From: Beverwykella pulmonaria
Lineage: Eukaryota; Ascomycota; Dothideomycetes; Pleosporales; Melanommataceae
Length of the DNA: 64,000 bases
Assembly (NCBI GenBank): GCA_001599595.1
Contig: BCHH01000007.1
Location: 1,829,785-1,893,784, forward strand
Direction: 5' to 3'
The notes under the pieces are model-generated. The model saw only the letters and a list, made by a program, of their open reading frames with translations. It ran no database searches and had not been told where the DNA came from. This document shows positions 25,763 through 37,822 of this stretch, piece by piece (the stretch's first letter is position 1; every line of letters starts with the position of its first letter). The translations under genes were made by a program, and so were the position numbers.

Positions 25763-26285
25763 ATGCGGACCTCACTCCTCCTCATAGCTCTCTTGAGCGC
25801 TGTTGCGCACTGCCTTCCCTTTACGCAGACGAATGCCATAGAAGGCTTCAAGCGTTCCATCGGTGAAATCTGCACCGAGAGCGGACTCAGTGGCTCCTGC
25901 TCAGATCTTCTCATCTCCGTGCCCAGTGCATGCATGACATCCAAGAGTGGAGCTCTTCCCTAGTAAGTATATCACATCTTATCATACAGCCCGCCCTCTT
26001 CGTTTCCAGCACGAATTCCAAACAACCCCATTAACCAGACATTTTAGTGAACGCGGCATCTCATCCCTCTCTATCTCCGGACCCCAGACATGCGTTTTCT
26101 TCCAACTCGAAGCCTGTATACATCCCGCCGGCACTTACGGCATGATTGTACAGGGTCCGGCACAGCTCGATCAGATTCCGGCCATCATGGACCACTCCAT
26201 CCAAGCCTACATATGCGGTGCTAGTGCTTCAGTATTCACGCCGAATTCGACGCTCGCTCCCGGTACCGTGATCGTGGACAACTGA
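25763..26285 (+). CDS. Small secreted protein with six cysteines
   Basis: 145-aa protein; exons 25763-25962 and 26048-26285, intron GTAAGT...TTTTAG, joined in frame. The first ATG gives a clear signal peptide (MRTSLLLIALLSAVAHC, cleavage near residue 17-19). A Lys-Arg pair at 30-31 could be a Kex2 processing site. The mature part has exactly six cysteines (37, 46, 57, 82, 90, 123), suggesting three disulfides, and an N-glycosylation sequon (NST) near the C terminus. I recognise no family. Size, signal and cysteine content resemble fungal candidate effectors or antimicrobial/cell-surface proteins, which is inference only. It stands alone, with 1.4 kb of repeat-bearing DNA on its right. Confidence 0.75.
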
Positions 26286-26710
26286 TCAAGTTTGCGTCCC
26301 TGCTCGCCATCGAGGATGAAAGTATGGATGAGGCGCAGCCACGCAACGAGTCGGCTACAAAGAAAAATTAGCGAAATGGGACTGTCTACCCGAGGAATTC
26401 CACCTTAAAATTCACAGTCCGTTTTGTATTAAGATATAGGCCGAGGTCTGCATCTCTTCCGCGGGTTTCAGCGTTCCGCCTCTATTTCGATTGTGTGAAT
26501 CGCAGTTCTTTCCTTGCTTCTCACATTGGATACCCTGGCGTTGGAGGTCTTTGTGCTTTGGGTAGTCGAGGGAGGAGATCACCGAATGACGGGAAGAGTA
26601 TGGAGAAGGAAATGGAGACAGGAATGGCATAGATAAGCCAAAGGAGAGATTTTGATCTGTTTTTGCTCCATTGATCTATCCAACGTGTATTGTGAAATTA
26701 AGAGTACAAT
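26286..26710. other. Intergenic, AT-rich
   Basis: About 425 bp following the secreted-protein gene. No gene seen. Confidence 0.45.
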
Positions 26711-26890
26711 GAACATCAACTTGAAGGATATCTCCAACCACGAAACGTCATATACTCAGAGTGAAGATTTTGGTATAGAGGTTTACATGTAAGGTAGGCG
26801 AACATCAACCTGATGAACATCTTCAACCCCGAAACTTCATATATTCAGAGTGGAGATTTTGGCATAGAGGTTTACATATAAAGGTGGGCG
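26711..26890. repeat. Diverged tandem duplication of ~90 bp
   Basis: Two adjacent units, 26711-26799 and 26800-26890. Both run GAACATCAAC...CGAAAC-TCATATA-TCAGAGTG-AGATTTTGG-ATAGAGGTTTACAT...GGTGGGC-like. Most differences are C/T or A/G transitions. Confidence 0.8.
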
Positions 26891-27052
26891 AGATACTCAC
26901 TCCTATCGCTATCTATCTACGCATCCCCAATTGGTGGGCTTAGCGTCCGAACGACATGCCTCGTCCCCATTTATACGAATCCTTTCCGATTTGACGTGCA
27001 TCTAGTCGATTGATCAATGAACACGCTAGCCCAAACTCCACCATCTCCTTAG

Positions 27053-27239
27053 CCATCATCAACTTCCTCTTCCGGGGAAAAGATGTCCGCACAGTGGCGG
27101 TCCGGCATCGACGCTTTACGTTGCTGTGGGCGTGGGCGTTGCTGCGTCGGCGGTACATTATGTTTTGCAAGAGGGGAATAAGAACAACTTGGAGAGTGCG
27201 GATGAGGAGTATAAGCGACTGTTGAGGAGGAGAGTGTAG
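27053..27239 (+). pseudogene. Possible last exon or relic of a small membrane protein
   Basis: After an acceptor-like CTCCTTAG (27052) a frame runs to TAG 27237-27239. It ends SGGPASTLYVAVGVGVAAS, then a short linker and an acidic/basic tail (SADEEYKRLLRRRV), like the single membrane span and tail of a small mitochondrial or ER protein. A neighbouring frame reads FRGKDVRT just upstream, so one missing base near 27085 would join both into a longer protein. I cannot find a convincing first exon or ATG; this may be a broken gene or chance. Family unknown. Confidence 0.25.
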
Positions 27240-27670
27240 TGTGCGGGCATCGGACAGAGGTGTAGCTAGATTAGAACTATTTACCGTTCTGAAACTAACG
27301 TTAGCCATGGTGCGAGCTAGAATGTAAGGTGGCGCGGAAATTTGTAGATCTGTCACTTGTAGTTGGTCAATTTTCGATCCGCTCCAGGGTTCTAGTAAAT
27401 CCACGTGAATGACTAGTCCAGAAAGAACTTGAAACTTTTTCAAAGTGATATGAAGTAATAACTACAATGATTCATTTAGAAAGGCTTGATAAGGAAGCTA
27501 TTAGCAGAGTATGTAGTAGAGTGTAGTAGTCTATCCAAAAGCCAGGGACCATCCGACTTGCTATGCAGAATCACAAGATAAAGGTACGAGGCTAAACGCC
27601 AGGGGTATAAACAGGGAAAATATAGACAGACACAAGAGATACGTAGAAAATAGGTTCACAATGCCCCCTC
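27240..27670. other. Intergenic, 3' region of the Atos-like gene
   Basis: About 430 bp without a supported feature. Confidence 0.45.
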
Positions 27671-30184
27671 TCATTCTTCATCATGCTGCACATCGAGTCC
27701 ACGCAATCGCCTTGTAAGGAGCCCCGCAGGCGTGACAGTTGGACCGTTCACACCACAGAATGCATTCCCTCCATACCCCACATCGCCTTTATTAAGCTTT
27801 TCGAAGCTGTCGGTATAATCATGTACGGGGCTTCCAAGGCCTGAGAGGGGCGATGGAGCGCTCGTGCGAGACTGAAAAGGAGAGTCTGAATCTATGTCAA
27901 TGTCCATGGGATCCCGAGATACTGGCCGCGAGTCGATTGCAGGTAGGCGAGTCAAGCTGAATGGTATTGGTCGTAGAGCAGGCATCGGGGTACTGAAATG
28001 ACTCGAGTAACTTGCATTGCCCCCAGTGAATTGGATGGCGGGTGGAGGGAGTGGGGGATGCTGCCTCGGGCTGTCCATTTGGTTGGGTGCTTGGTGCGAG
28101 AGCGGAAACCCTGCACTTCGACGCCGGAAGGCTTTCTCGCTTGTCAATTGTGCTGCAGCTGACGATGTCGACTGAGACGCCAAAGAGTCGCGTGTGGGTT
28201 TATATGTACTATAGCGAGGCTCTGGTAACTGAATCTCATTCCTGAGTTTCTCCTTACCATCCGGCACTCGGTTAGCGAAGACTACGCGGACACTTTTGTA
28301 CAAGTAGTATCGGCCTTTCGATGGACAGCATATGTGTAGATGTATCAGGTACCGGAGGATAGGTCGGTCATTCGGATCGTCGGAATGACTCAGTGCGGCT
28401 TCCGGTCTATCCGTGCCCAGGTTCTTGCGGGATGACAAAGGCATATCGATGATGGGTCCCGCCGAATAGCTTCGCTGACGAATGAAGGTCTTTTGGCCCG
28501 GCTCCATGTCAGAAAGATCATACGGAACCAAAAATAGCTTCACAGCGGTCTTGTTTGGGTTCTTGATGACAATCTGTAGCTGACCCTGCTGAGGAATACG
28601 GTAACTGCCACCTGGTGGGGCTTTGGGCGAGGCTGATCTCCGCTTCCTCTTTTCTCTTCGTCGGACATCCTCTTTGGGTAGGCAGTACGACTGCTCTTCG
28701 CTGAGACTGGGCTGGAAGTCAAGATCATCATGATCAGGGTTTGGGACGGTGTGGCGTCGTTTTCGCCTGCCCGCTTCGCTGCTTTCTGTAGGCGGAGAGA
28801 GGGTATTCTCCAGGTCAATCAGGCCGACATATGGACTGGGAGAGTTGTCGGCAATCCGGCCGTTTCCTGTGCCGTAGCTATAGAAGACCGCAGGAAATGG
28901 CACCGTGACGTGGGGTGGACATTTCAAGTTCGACTTGCACTCGCCCTTGCCGAGAACCCCAATCTTTGCGACAAAGTTTAAGGGGCGCGATGGGGTAGTC
29001 GACATTCTGCCACGCAAGATGGACTCTTCGTACGAACCAACCATCGGAGCATGATGTAAAGGAGACGCATCTGATGAGAAAGATGGCCTTCGGGGACCAA
29101 CCAGTGGCGTTTGGGGACTGGAATGAGGTTGGAACGGGGCGAATGACGTGAGGGATCGCCTGGGTTGGTGTGCCTGATACGGGAAAGTGCCTTCTCTTCT
29201 TACATGCCGAGCCGTAGGGGTCCCAGAGGCTGGTGCTCCCATGTGTGTAGACCTGAGATGCTGAAAAGAATGGGGCGAAAATGTGTGCCGCCGGTTGCTT
29301 CTTTCTGGGCTTTTGGAGGATTGTCTGGAACTGGGGCTTGATGAGCAGTCCAGATCCGTGTTGTTGGACTGCTGAACAAGCGGACTTGTGGGCGGCATGA
29401 AGACAAACGAGGAAAACGATGATTGCGAGATGGCTCGTGAGCGTGTCGTCGAGCGGGGCCCATAGTGTAAAGCTTCGCGAAAGGAAAAGTGCGGCTCGTC
29501 TCGGCTGGACGGATAGGCAGCCGCTGGGAATGAGTGATGCCAGGGAGCTACAGGTGAAGTAGCCAATGCCGCGATTGCTGATGTCGAAACATTGTCCAGC
29601 TTCGCGTCTTCCTTCTTCTCCCTGAAGTCTCCCGAGTGCAGGGCTGATCGTGGGCGTTCGATTTCGATTCCAGCAGAGGCATGGTCACGGAGCGGGTCGG
29701 GGGTGGGAGTGCGGGGTGTCTTGAGGCCGGAGGAAGTACGGCGGGGAGTTTTGGGTCGGTCCCGCGACGTCGGCCGGGGCTCTGGGCTTGCTTCGTGAAG
29801 GCCGCCACTCTACCAAAGCAGGGTCAGTGACGGTTGCAGTAACCAAGGACGATTACTAGAAGCGGTCCTGAAGAAAAGCAGTACGAGCGTACTCTCTGCA
29901 CTCACATTTTGAAGCTGCGGCCACGACGGGCTCTTCCCTCTCTTGATCCGCTCAATCAGCTCCACTCGATTGAGCAGAGGCATCTTGAAGCCGCTGCTGG
30001 GAAGCGCAGAATCGCTGTCAGGCGGCAAGACGGATTCTGTCGCATTTCCGGAGAGCACGCTGTCCAGCAGCATTCCTCCCGAACCATCTTTCTGGTACCC
30101 GGCTCTTTGAGACTCCGCAAACAAGGACCGCTGGGCAGGAGTTCGTTGGGGCGGGGCTTCGTCTTGATCATGGAAGATGGGCAT
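27671..30184 (-). CDS. Atos/FAM214-like protein (DUF4210 + chromosome-segregation domain)
   Basis: Probable nuclear regulator related to animal Atos (FAM214A/B). Exons on the minus strand: 30184-29906 and 29809-27671; the intron (96 nt) has GTGAGT and GGTAG ends; 805 aa in frame. The N-terminal 300 residues are Ser/Pro-rich and basic. DUF4210 begins at about residue 285 (GSYEESILRGRMSTTPSRPLNF, then AKIGVLGKGECKSNLKCPPH and PFPAVFYSYG). About 140 residues later comes the second conserved domain: GSYRIPQQGQLQIVIKNPNK, VKLFLVPYDLSDMEPGQKTF, IRQRSY and, further on, YLIHLHICCPSKGRYYLYKS. Between them lies a nuclear-localisation-like KREKRKRRS. The pair of domains in this order is diagnostic for the family; the fungal role is not established. 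Confidence 0.88.
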
Positions 30185-30910
30185 GATCGCGACGAGTGGT
30201 CGTGCTCAACAGCATGAATACAGAGAAAGTCAATGTATTGAGACGGTGGTGGAAGCGTGGCAAACGAGCGTTCTGGGTGGCTATTCGGCAGAACAGCGGC
30301 GATGAGGTGTACTTGGAACAGCACCAGCGGCGGGAGCACCTGATGGTCCGACGGACGGCATGAGTAAGAGCTCCCAGGTATCCAGCAGATCAGGTGGTGC
30401 GTTGGCTCCACTGGCAGCTTCACGGTGCTCGGGTTGGGCCTGGGACGAAACACGGCGCGGAGCGTCTGGGTCGAGCGCTGCTGGGTGGTGTGGAGGATGG
30501 CGGGATGGCGGATGGCGGATGGCGCAGGAAGGGAGTGATGACGCTCGTAACAACAGGCGAGCTCGGAGCTGCTGCAATCGCTGCTTCTTCCCCGCTGATA
30601 AAGTAGTCGCGGGCTCCAGACCGCCGTTGCTGCCCGCCACCCGCGCTATATCAGTCACACGACAAAGAAGACAGAAAAATCCCTCGCTGCATAGTGCCGC
30701 TGGCTGAATGGCCAAACCAAGTCGCAATTGTGCACGTCTCTGCATAATCCGTCGTCCCTGGCCGCGCGCCTGGTGAGGGCGACTGGCTGTGGTTCTCCGA
30801 GTTCATCCCGCCTTCGCCAAGCCAAGGGTTTCTCAAATTCTTCGCTCAAGCTCCTGCCCGTCTCCAGCAAGCTCTGCCGACACCACACGCGCCCCGCACT
30901 CACGCTCGCC
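30185..30910. other. Intergenic between divergent genes
   Basis: About 725 bp between the divergent Atos-like and FYV7 genes, GC-rich near the middle with a GGCGGATGGCGGATGGCG-type microrepeat at about 30499-30520. No gene. Confidence 0.5.
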
Positions 30911-31597
30911 ATGGCCCCGAAACGGACGCGCGACGACGATGCAGACCGGCCCGCAAAGAAGCAGAAGAAGGGCTTCTCCGTCGGCCCAGCGAATCTGCCA
31001 GACGGCACCTACAAGCGCAAAGGTGGGCCGAAATTTTCTTTTGCAGCTGTCGCATGGACTGGCCGGCTGCTAATGTGAATGCCAGTGCAAAGAATAAAAA
31101 AGGACCTCATCCACAAGGCCAAGGTCAAGAAGCAGTACGCAAAAGTCAAGGAGCAAGAGGGCACCGCCGCGCAGCAGTCCGTCTACGAGCGCGAAAAGGA
31201 AGTGAACCCAGACGACGATGCGCCCACCGCGTCTGTCACGCCTGCCCCAGCGGCCACGCAAGAGCTCCACCCAGACCGATTGAAAATGCTCGACGAGCCG
31301 GAGCCCGCGCCCCTGCCCGCATACACACCACGCACCGAACGGAGACAGAAGCGACCGCGGCCCCAGCCCTTCCAGAGCGAGACGGAATTCGCAAGGAAGC
31401 GAAGGGAGGAGGCCGAGGCGCGACAAAAGGCGCGAGAGGAGGCGGGGCACCAGCGAGAGAGCAAATTGGCAGAAAGGGAGCGCTTCCGGAAGATGATGGC
31501 GAAAGCTCGAGGTGGAGGGCCGGCGGGGGAGAGAAAGCTGGGTCGTGAGAGCATGGTCCTGTTGGAGAAGGTGAAGAGGCTGGTTGGTAAAACGTGA
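30911..31597 (+). CDS. FYV7: rRNA-processing protein FYV7
   Basis: Nucleolar factor for small-subunit rRNA processing. Exon 1 30911-31022, intron 31023-31085 (63 nt, GTGGGC...GCCAG, CTAAT branch site), exon 2 31086-31597; 207 aa. Features: N-terminal basic nuclear signal ([20 protein letters not shown]), the family block [30 protein letters not shown] around the splice junction, a Pro/Ala linker, then a very charged helical C-terminal half ([18 protein letters not shown]) ending in [16 protein letters not shown]. The FYV7 family is defined by such short charged helices. Length agrees with other filamentous-fungal members. Confidence 0.88.
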
Positions 31598-33618
31598 GCA
31601 TGTCTGCCTTGTATCTTCTTATTGCATTTGCCGCTTGGAGGAAGTGTTCCTGCGATGCCGCATGCCCGACATGTACCAAGGGTGGCCCCCAAACGTCTGC
31701 AGCCCAAGTCTTGACTGCTTGGGGCGTGAGAAAAAGGTCCTACTTGACCGGTTGCTTTGTATCTACCAAGGAGGAGAGCCATCTCAGCATCTCCGTCGTC
31801 CTGCAACGACGGTATATCATGATCTCCGAAGAGAATTAGCCGAAGATCAAGCCGATCTAGGCGAAGGGTAGAAGAATAAGCTGTGCGCCACCAAGCCCTG
31901 CTAGTGGCTAGGGGGACATTTTTGGCTCGTAGAAGCACCCGAGTACCTCGAGAACGGCCAGTTTGCAAAACAATGTGTATCAATGCTCATTCATGCGCAG
32001 CTGAAGTGGGTCTATGGGGTCATGACACCACCTGGAGTGATGAAAAACTCACAAACGCAGCGCTCCGATTATCGAGTCGTTCACGACTTGGTCATATGTG
32101 CATGACACCGCGCCTGGCTTTGCTGATGGTAACACTTTTCTTACCCAAAAAAAACAAACTATCTTGGAACCCAAAGCTTCCAACAGCTGGCTCTTTGCGT
32201 GATGGGTGATGCTGCAGACAGACACGCCGCAATGTCAGCAGAAGGCAAAAGGCGGTGGAGGACCCCCATATGAAGACGGCCCTTCCCTCATCGCCTATGA
32301 GACCAAGCAGACGTGGCACGATTTCCCCCCCCCCCTCCGCCGCCGATGTACTGCAAAGCCTCATGGTCGCAACTCACCGTGGTGTTGCGGCTCGTGACGG
32401 GGTTGCCGAATGTTGTAGCAAAGCTGGTGCTGCCAAGCCCAGCAAATGTGACGGTACCTTCCCGCCAGTGCTCGGCCTCTCCCGAGAAAAGACCTCGCCT
32501 CGTCTTGCTCGCTTCTCTCATGATGCCCGCCGTTCGCCCTCGCATTGTTCTCTGCATCTGCGCCTCTGGTGCCCCCGGCCTTCAGCCTCATCATGGGAAG
32601 CCTCATCGTGGGAACTCGCTAGAAGCTGGGCATGCTTGATTTCGATCCTTCCCTGTCTCGAGCGTTCTCGTTCACTCCTACTTGTGGGGCCCAGTGCCAC
32701 AAAGACTGCCCCAACCCCCGAGTCCTTAACCGGACCGCTTCGTCAAGACGAAATCGCGAAAGAGAAGCGCAGAGATGCTTCACAATGCGTCTTGCCAGTG
32801 GAATGTGAGCGCAAGATGGCCCTTAATTTACCTCGGCGACGTTCGTATTCGGCCCAGCTGTAAAGAATCTCCAGCGTCCCTGAATCAGACGGCATACACA
32901 GATGGCTAGCTGGCCAAGTGCAATGCGCTGCAAATACATCTGCTGCACGGGCAGCTATTGCCGTCTGCCATCAGGGCCGACCTTCGTGGCGCACCTGACG
33001 ACGCGCTAACCTCTTGAGGGGTGTACCCTGATCCCCACGGGAGAGACATCTTGCAGGCATCGTTATTTCCAACAAAGCGGCTTGCCACTCCGGGATCCTT
33101 CCGCCAGAGGTGAGCTGAACACGCATGGAGTAATAAGCTTATGGATCTATACAGCCGGGGCTTAAAAGCACTCTTGGCCGCCAAACGGAGCGGTGTATGG
33201 CTGGCATGATACTGCAGCCCTACAGAACGTTTCGCCGTCGTGCAAGGGATTTTCCGTTTGGGGGTGGTTAGCATGGGTGGAATGTGCCAGGGCCCGCAGC
33301 CGTTATAGACGCCTCGGCCTGTGCCCACCGCTATTAGACTGCGGCGCACTGTCCTTCCTAAGTCCCTGTATTGGTAAGTGTCTGGTCGGCCAACGAGGAA
33401 GGACGATGATATGAAACAATATCCGCCAAGAAGGAACCTCGTACTTAGGCCAATTGATGCCTTAGCATTGCCTCTACGGCTGTGAGTCGACCACTTAACC
33501 CTCACATGGTTTCTAGTCCACCTTTAAAGCTTCTACGCCTCTCCATTCTTATCTCGTATCTGGATTCTTCCCTCACATCACTCACCCATAACCCATATCA
33601 ACCCTTGCTAATCAGATC
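31598..33618. other. Intergenic 2.0 kb, nothing recognised
   Basis: Two ORFs of about 200 codons (32255-32863 plus, 32906-33505 minus) have no domain, no coherent hydrophobic pattern and shadow-like composition. A short poly-C run (32327-32335) is present. The last 120 bp are the C/T-rich leader of the Myb gene. Confidence 0.45.
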
Positions 33619-35252
33619 ATGTCGACGCCGACTCTGCTCCCAACCGGACGCCTCCCACGCAAGTGGACAACCGCTGAGGACCAGAAGCTCCGCGAGGAAG
33701 TGGAAGCCCAGGGTGAGTTCTTTTCGTAATCCGTCGAGTCCACTCTCTTGCTTTCTCAAATTTGCACCGTGCCCCCCTCCCCTTCCCCCTCTCTTCGTGT
33801 AATCGCCGACCTCTCGGCCTTCAAACTCAATTTCACGTCCAGACCGAGCGTGCGATCACCCATCCTCACCTTGTGGTACATATCGGGCTCCATGATACGC
33901 GTTTACTCCGCATTCTCAAATAACAGCAGTCCTTATTGGCCTACTACCATGTGCATAGCGGACAGCTGACTGGGTTCGTAGTGAGCGAAGGAGAAGTCAA
34001 GGACTGGTGCCGCATTGCCGCCGCACTGCCTGGTCGTACAAACAAAGACTGCCGCAAGCGATGGCACAATTCTGTTGCTGGCGGCTTGAAGAAGGGGCAG
34101 TGGTCAAAGAGTGAAGATCTGCAGCTCGCAAGGGGAGTGCAGCGCTTCGGTCAAAGGTACGCCCCTTAGATCTCTCCTCCCGGGCTCATCTAGATACAAA
34201 AGTACTCACTTAATTTCACAGGTGGACATTAGTCTCACACACAGTGCAAAGTAGAAGTGCAGACCGTAAGTGGAGATCTTGGCCCCCACATAGCCCTTGA
34301 GGAAACACTGACCGGAATGGAGAATGTGCAAAGCGATGGCAGCAATCACTCGATCCAGAACTCGATCGATCAGAGTGGCGGGATTCAGAGGTCAGATTCC
34401 GGTCAATTCCACTAGGCGAACAGTTGCCTTGTTCTCCAAGACGCCAGCTGACTTGAGCGATTTTAGGACAAGACACTCATCGAAGCCGTTCAGAAGCTAG
34501 GACGTCATTGGAAAGACATTCAACGACACCATTTTCTAGGTCGTTCCAAGAATTCAATCAAAAACAGATATACTGTACTACTCCGACGATATCAGAACCA
34601 GGGAATCACACTGCCTTTCAACGCAATTACACCCGAACCGGCAACGCCAGAAATCACACATTCCACCTGCTCAGCAACAGATGACGATGATAGCTTCGAC
34701 GATCTGTTTCTTGGTTCGCAGACGCAAGCCTCTACACCTGAGACACAACAATCGTGGCCTTTCGACCATGAGTCGTTCGAGAACTGGCCTTCGGGAGATG
34801 CATTCCACATCTCGCCAGAACATTCGAGTTTCTCCACCCTCCAGCAGCAACAACCACAACTATCTCACATCAACGCCACTTCCCTCAATGTCAACGACGT
34901 ACCACAATGGAACTGGACCACCACCTCCATGAGCTTTCCCCAAACAGTGTACCAGCAACCACTTCCGAGCCCGAACGACTTCGCAAACTGCCTTCGTCCA
35001 CTAAATTTAGTGCCTACCGGTCCATACAGCCCGGGACAGGCTATTCTTGGCTCGACAACACCAATGTTTATGGGTACAGGAAGGAGAAGTTTCCCTGGGA
35101 CGCCAACCGGGCCGCCCCCGAGAAGTTCGCCGAGGCCAAGACCGTCGAGTGCGGTAATTGAGGCGCCGTATCAGGATTCGGAGGCTATGGCGAGACTAGC
35201 TTGGGATACGCGGTTTGGGACGCAGGTTGAGTCGAGCTTTCGATACGGATGA
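33619..35252 (+). CDS. Three-repeat Myb-type DNA-binding protein
   Basis: Transcriptional regulator with three tandem Myb/SANT repeats. Five exons: 33619-33712, 33982-34156, 34222-34265, 34323-34390 and 34467-35252; 388 aa, all GT-AG and in frame; the first intron is long (269 nt). Repeat 1 begins RKWTTAEDQKLREEVEAQ and runs through W-x-IAAALPGRTNKDCRKRW; repeat 2 KKGQWSKSEDLQLARGVQRF to QSRSADQCAKRW; repeat 3 EWRDSEDKTLIEAVQKLG to LGRSKNSIKNRY. The spaced tryptophans and the NxxxxRxxVLLR-like end of each third helix fit DNA recognition. The C-terminal 200 residues are Gln/Ser/Pro-rich, typical of an activation domain. Nuclear; targets unknown. Confidence 0.88.
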
Positions 35253-36311
35253 CAAGGCGGAGTGTGTGGTTGTTAGGAGTCTGGGAGTCTGGTTAGGTTT
35301 AGGTATTTTGATAGCGTTCAGCATGCAAGCATTGGGATGCGGGTTTGGTGTGGCGTCAAGGTTTATTTCGCATTTGGCATGGAAGATTGAAATGGGGGGT
35401 TTTTTTTTTCAGATTTATTTTGCGCCTTCTTATTGGGCTATTCACTATCACTATTGTTGTCCATTGGATCGCTGAACATCCATTCAATAGACTCATACCT
35501 TCTACTCCTCTTTCCCTTTCTTTCTCGGCATGGTTAGAGAAACCCCTTTCAGACACCGTCACGTCAGGCGCCCAGTGCGACATGTCATTGGCCCTCTCGC
35601 CCTCCTAACTCAATGAAATATATCCCATACGCCCCTTTCAAATGCCTCCAAGAAGCCATCCAGAACCTGAAAACAACATGGGCCTCCATTCCGCCTCACG
35701 CAGATTCGGAAAACTGCCTTGCGAACCCCTACCCCCAACGGATGCACCTGCATATACAACACACCCTGGTATTTGCATGGTCACCACTATCCTCTCCCGT
35801 CGCTGGTACATATGGCAATCGGGTGCAGGATTTAGAGTTAACCGCCCCGCCACACGAGTGGAGAAAATAGCAACGAACGGTAGGAAGGAATAGATAATTA
35901 TTAAATATCCGAAGGATTGGGACGCGTAACGGTTGGAGAGAGATAACAGGCAAGGGGAGGCGAGCAAACAGGGTTTAGCTCGCATAAGTTCCGCTTCTGG
36001 AGTAGGTTAGAAGGTGCGAGTCGGCCAATGAGAGGACGGCTTGGCAAAGAGTTGTATAATGTTGCTGGAGGCCTGAGTGTGATGTGATGGGATAGGATGG
36101 GGCTTTGTTTGTTTGATGGCAACTATTGTTGCGTGTTTTTGGGCCGCTGGCGGGATGCAAGGATGGGATGGAGGCCTTGTATGGCGAAGCCCCTACCTAC
36201 CAGCCTTGGAAGTAAATCGGTTGCCTGCATTGTTGGAGTTCGAGGACAAGATGCAGTGTGAAGGTATGGGGATCAACGTGTGCTGCCGGCCAAGGCTTGA
36301 GAACGATAGAA
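35253..36311. other. Intergenic, nothing recognised
   Basis: First kilobase of a 2.6-kb gene-free stretch after the Myb gene, with a T-run at 35400-35409. No supported ORF. Confidence 0.45.
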
Positions 36312-36884
36312 TTAAGCATGACGGGGGTAGGTAGCGTAGGGTTAACCAAGAATGGGGCTTGCTCAGGTTCAGTCTAACAGTGTAAAACTTTCTAGGGCGC
36401 CTAAGATATAGATATAGACTTAGGAGGAGATGGCGATGGCATGTTTGCCGCTACGGAGGATTTAAGTCCAGGGCTGGTTAAAGTTCGACGGGGGTAGGCG
36501 AAAGTATGAGCCTTATTTGAACCACGCCTATCAGTTAAAAACGGTGCTGGGGCGCCTAAGCGGGAGATCGTAACGGGGAAGATGGTCATGGCTGTTTTTT
36601 CCCCTTCGAGGTTTTGGACGCGAGGACGCGAGATTGGAGGATTGAGGCTTTGCTGGGATATGGGAGAGTGAATATGGAGTTTTGGGTTTCTCTAACTATT
36701 TGGAAAGGAGATGGGAGGCCTATATGGTCGGAGTAGGGGAAGACTAGGGTTGGGACGGGGCGAACATGGTGAGGGTTTTGCCTCTAGAGGATCGAAGACG
36801 GTAGATTTAAGCATGACCGGGCTAGGCGAAGAATGGTGCGTGTTTGGGTCGTTGCGTCAGTGTCAAACTACGCTGGGGCGCCTA
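36312..36884. repeat. Three diverged, spaced copies of an ~80-95 bp unit
   Basis: Copy A 36312-36405, copy B 36477-36560, copy C 36807-36884. Each starts with a TTAAGCATGACGGGGGTAGG-like block and closes with GGGGCGCCTA; a fourth partial start (ATAAAGCATGATAGG) follows at about 36906. Spacers differ. Probably a decayed family of short interspersed or satellite-like elements. Confidence 0.65.
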
Positions 36885-37822
36885 CACGGTGGATTTGGAC
36901 GGAGGATAAAGCATGATAGGAGCGCTTAGGGCGAAGGATGGAGCTGACGTACTCGGATATCATAGAAACATAGCGGGATGCCTGAGATGTGGGTATATGC
37001 CGGAGAAGGACATGGTGATGGGGAGGGAGAGCCATACCGCACGGATGGCTGAGATATGAGGATGTGGGATCGATGTTTGTAGCGCCATTCTGTTGGTGTA
37101 GATATTGATCAACGAATAGAAACGATGTTATACTAACATGGCGAGATAGTCGCCAGACACAATTTGTCACCTACATGTTCGTCAAGTATAGACGAACGTT
37201 TGTCGCTAGAGGATGCAGGATTGGTATTCTAACTTCAGGGCAAGACATACATATGTTGGCGTTGGGGAGAGAGCAAGGTGGAAAGGATAGGCGAGTGTTA
37301 TATTTTGTTCGGTAGAGATGTGATTAACCATCGAGTTGAATTTAAGAATATATAATTGTGACATAAGCTTAGACTTGGATTATATGCGTTATGAACTGCT
37401 CGATGTGTACAATAGATGGAGAGCATGCCGTCATGAAGACCCCGGGGAGAGCAGGGACCAATAGGCTGATTTAGTCAAGACGGCATGTAATGTGACAGAA
37501 TGTGCGAGGCGGACTTCTGGTTTCTAGAATAACGTGAAGGGTCTAGTCTGACTTGCAGCTGAGTCTTTAGTATACTGCATGCATACGTAGTGTACGTGTA
37601 TGGTTCTTAGATATATGAGATGCTTGTATGTGCAACTTGGCAAGCCTTGATGCCTCAACTCACGTCTTTAAGTGCGGTGGGTGTAAACTGTGTAATATGT
37701 CCTCAGAAATAATGCAGGTTGAAGAGTAATGCCTTGCTCCGTTTCAAAGTGGGACGTTGGTGCGAAAGAGTTGAATGGAGACATCGGTATAATCGGGGAC
37801 GGTAGTTAGATGCCTGGAAGCA
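36885..37822. other. Intergenic, nothing recognised
   Basis: About 940 bp, increasingly AT-rich, up to the 3' end of the BSP-type gene. No supported feature. Confidence 0.45.

Noticed and set aside
31070..31983. Long minus-strand ORFs opposite FYV7
   Set aside because: Shadows of the FYV7 coding strand, whose sequence matches a known family with a good intron.
32255..33505. Two ORFs of ~200 codons between FYV7 and the Myb gene
   Set aside because: No motifs, shadow-like composition and competing frames on the other strand over the same bases.
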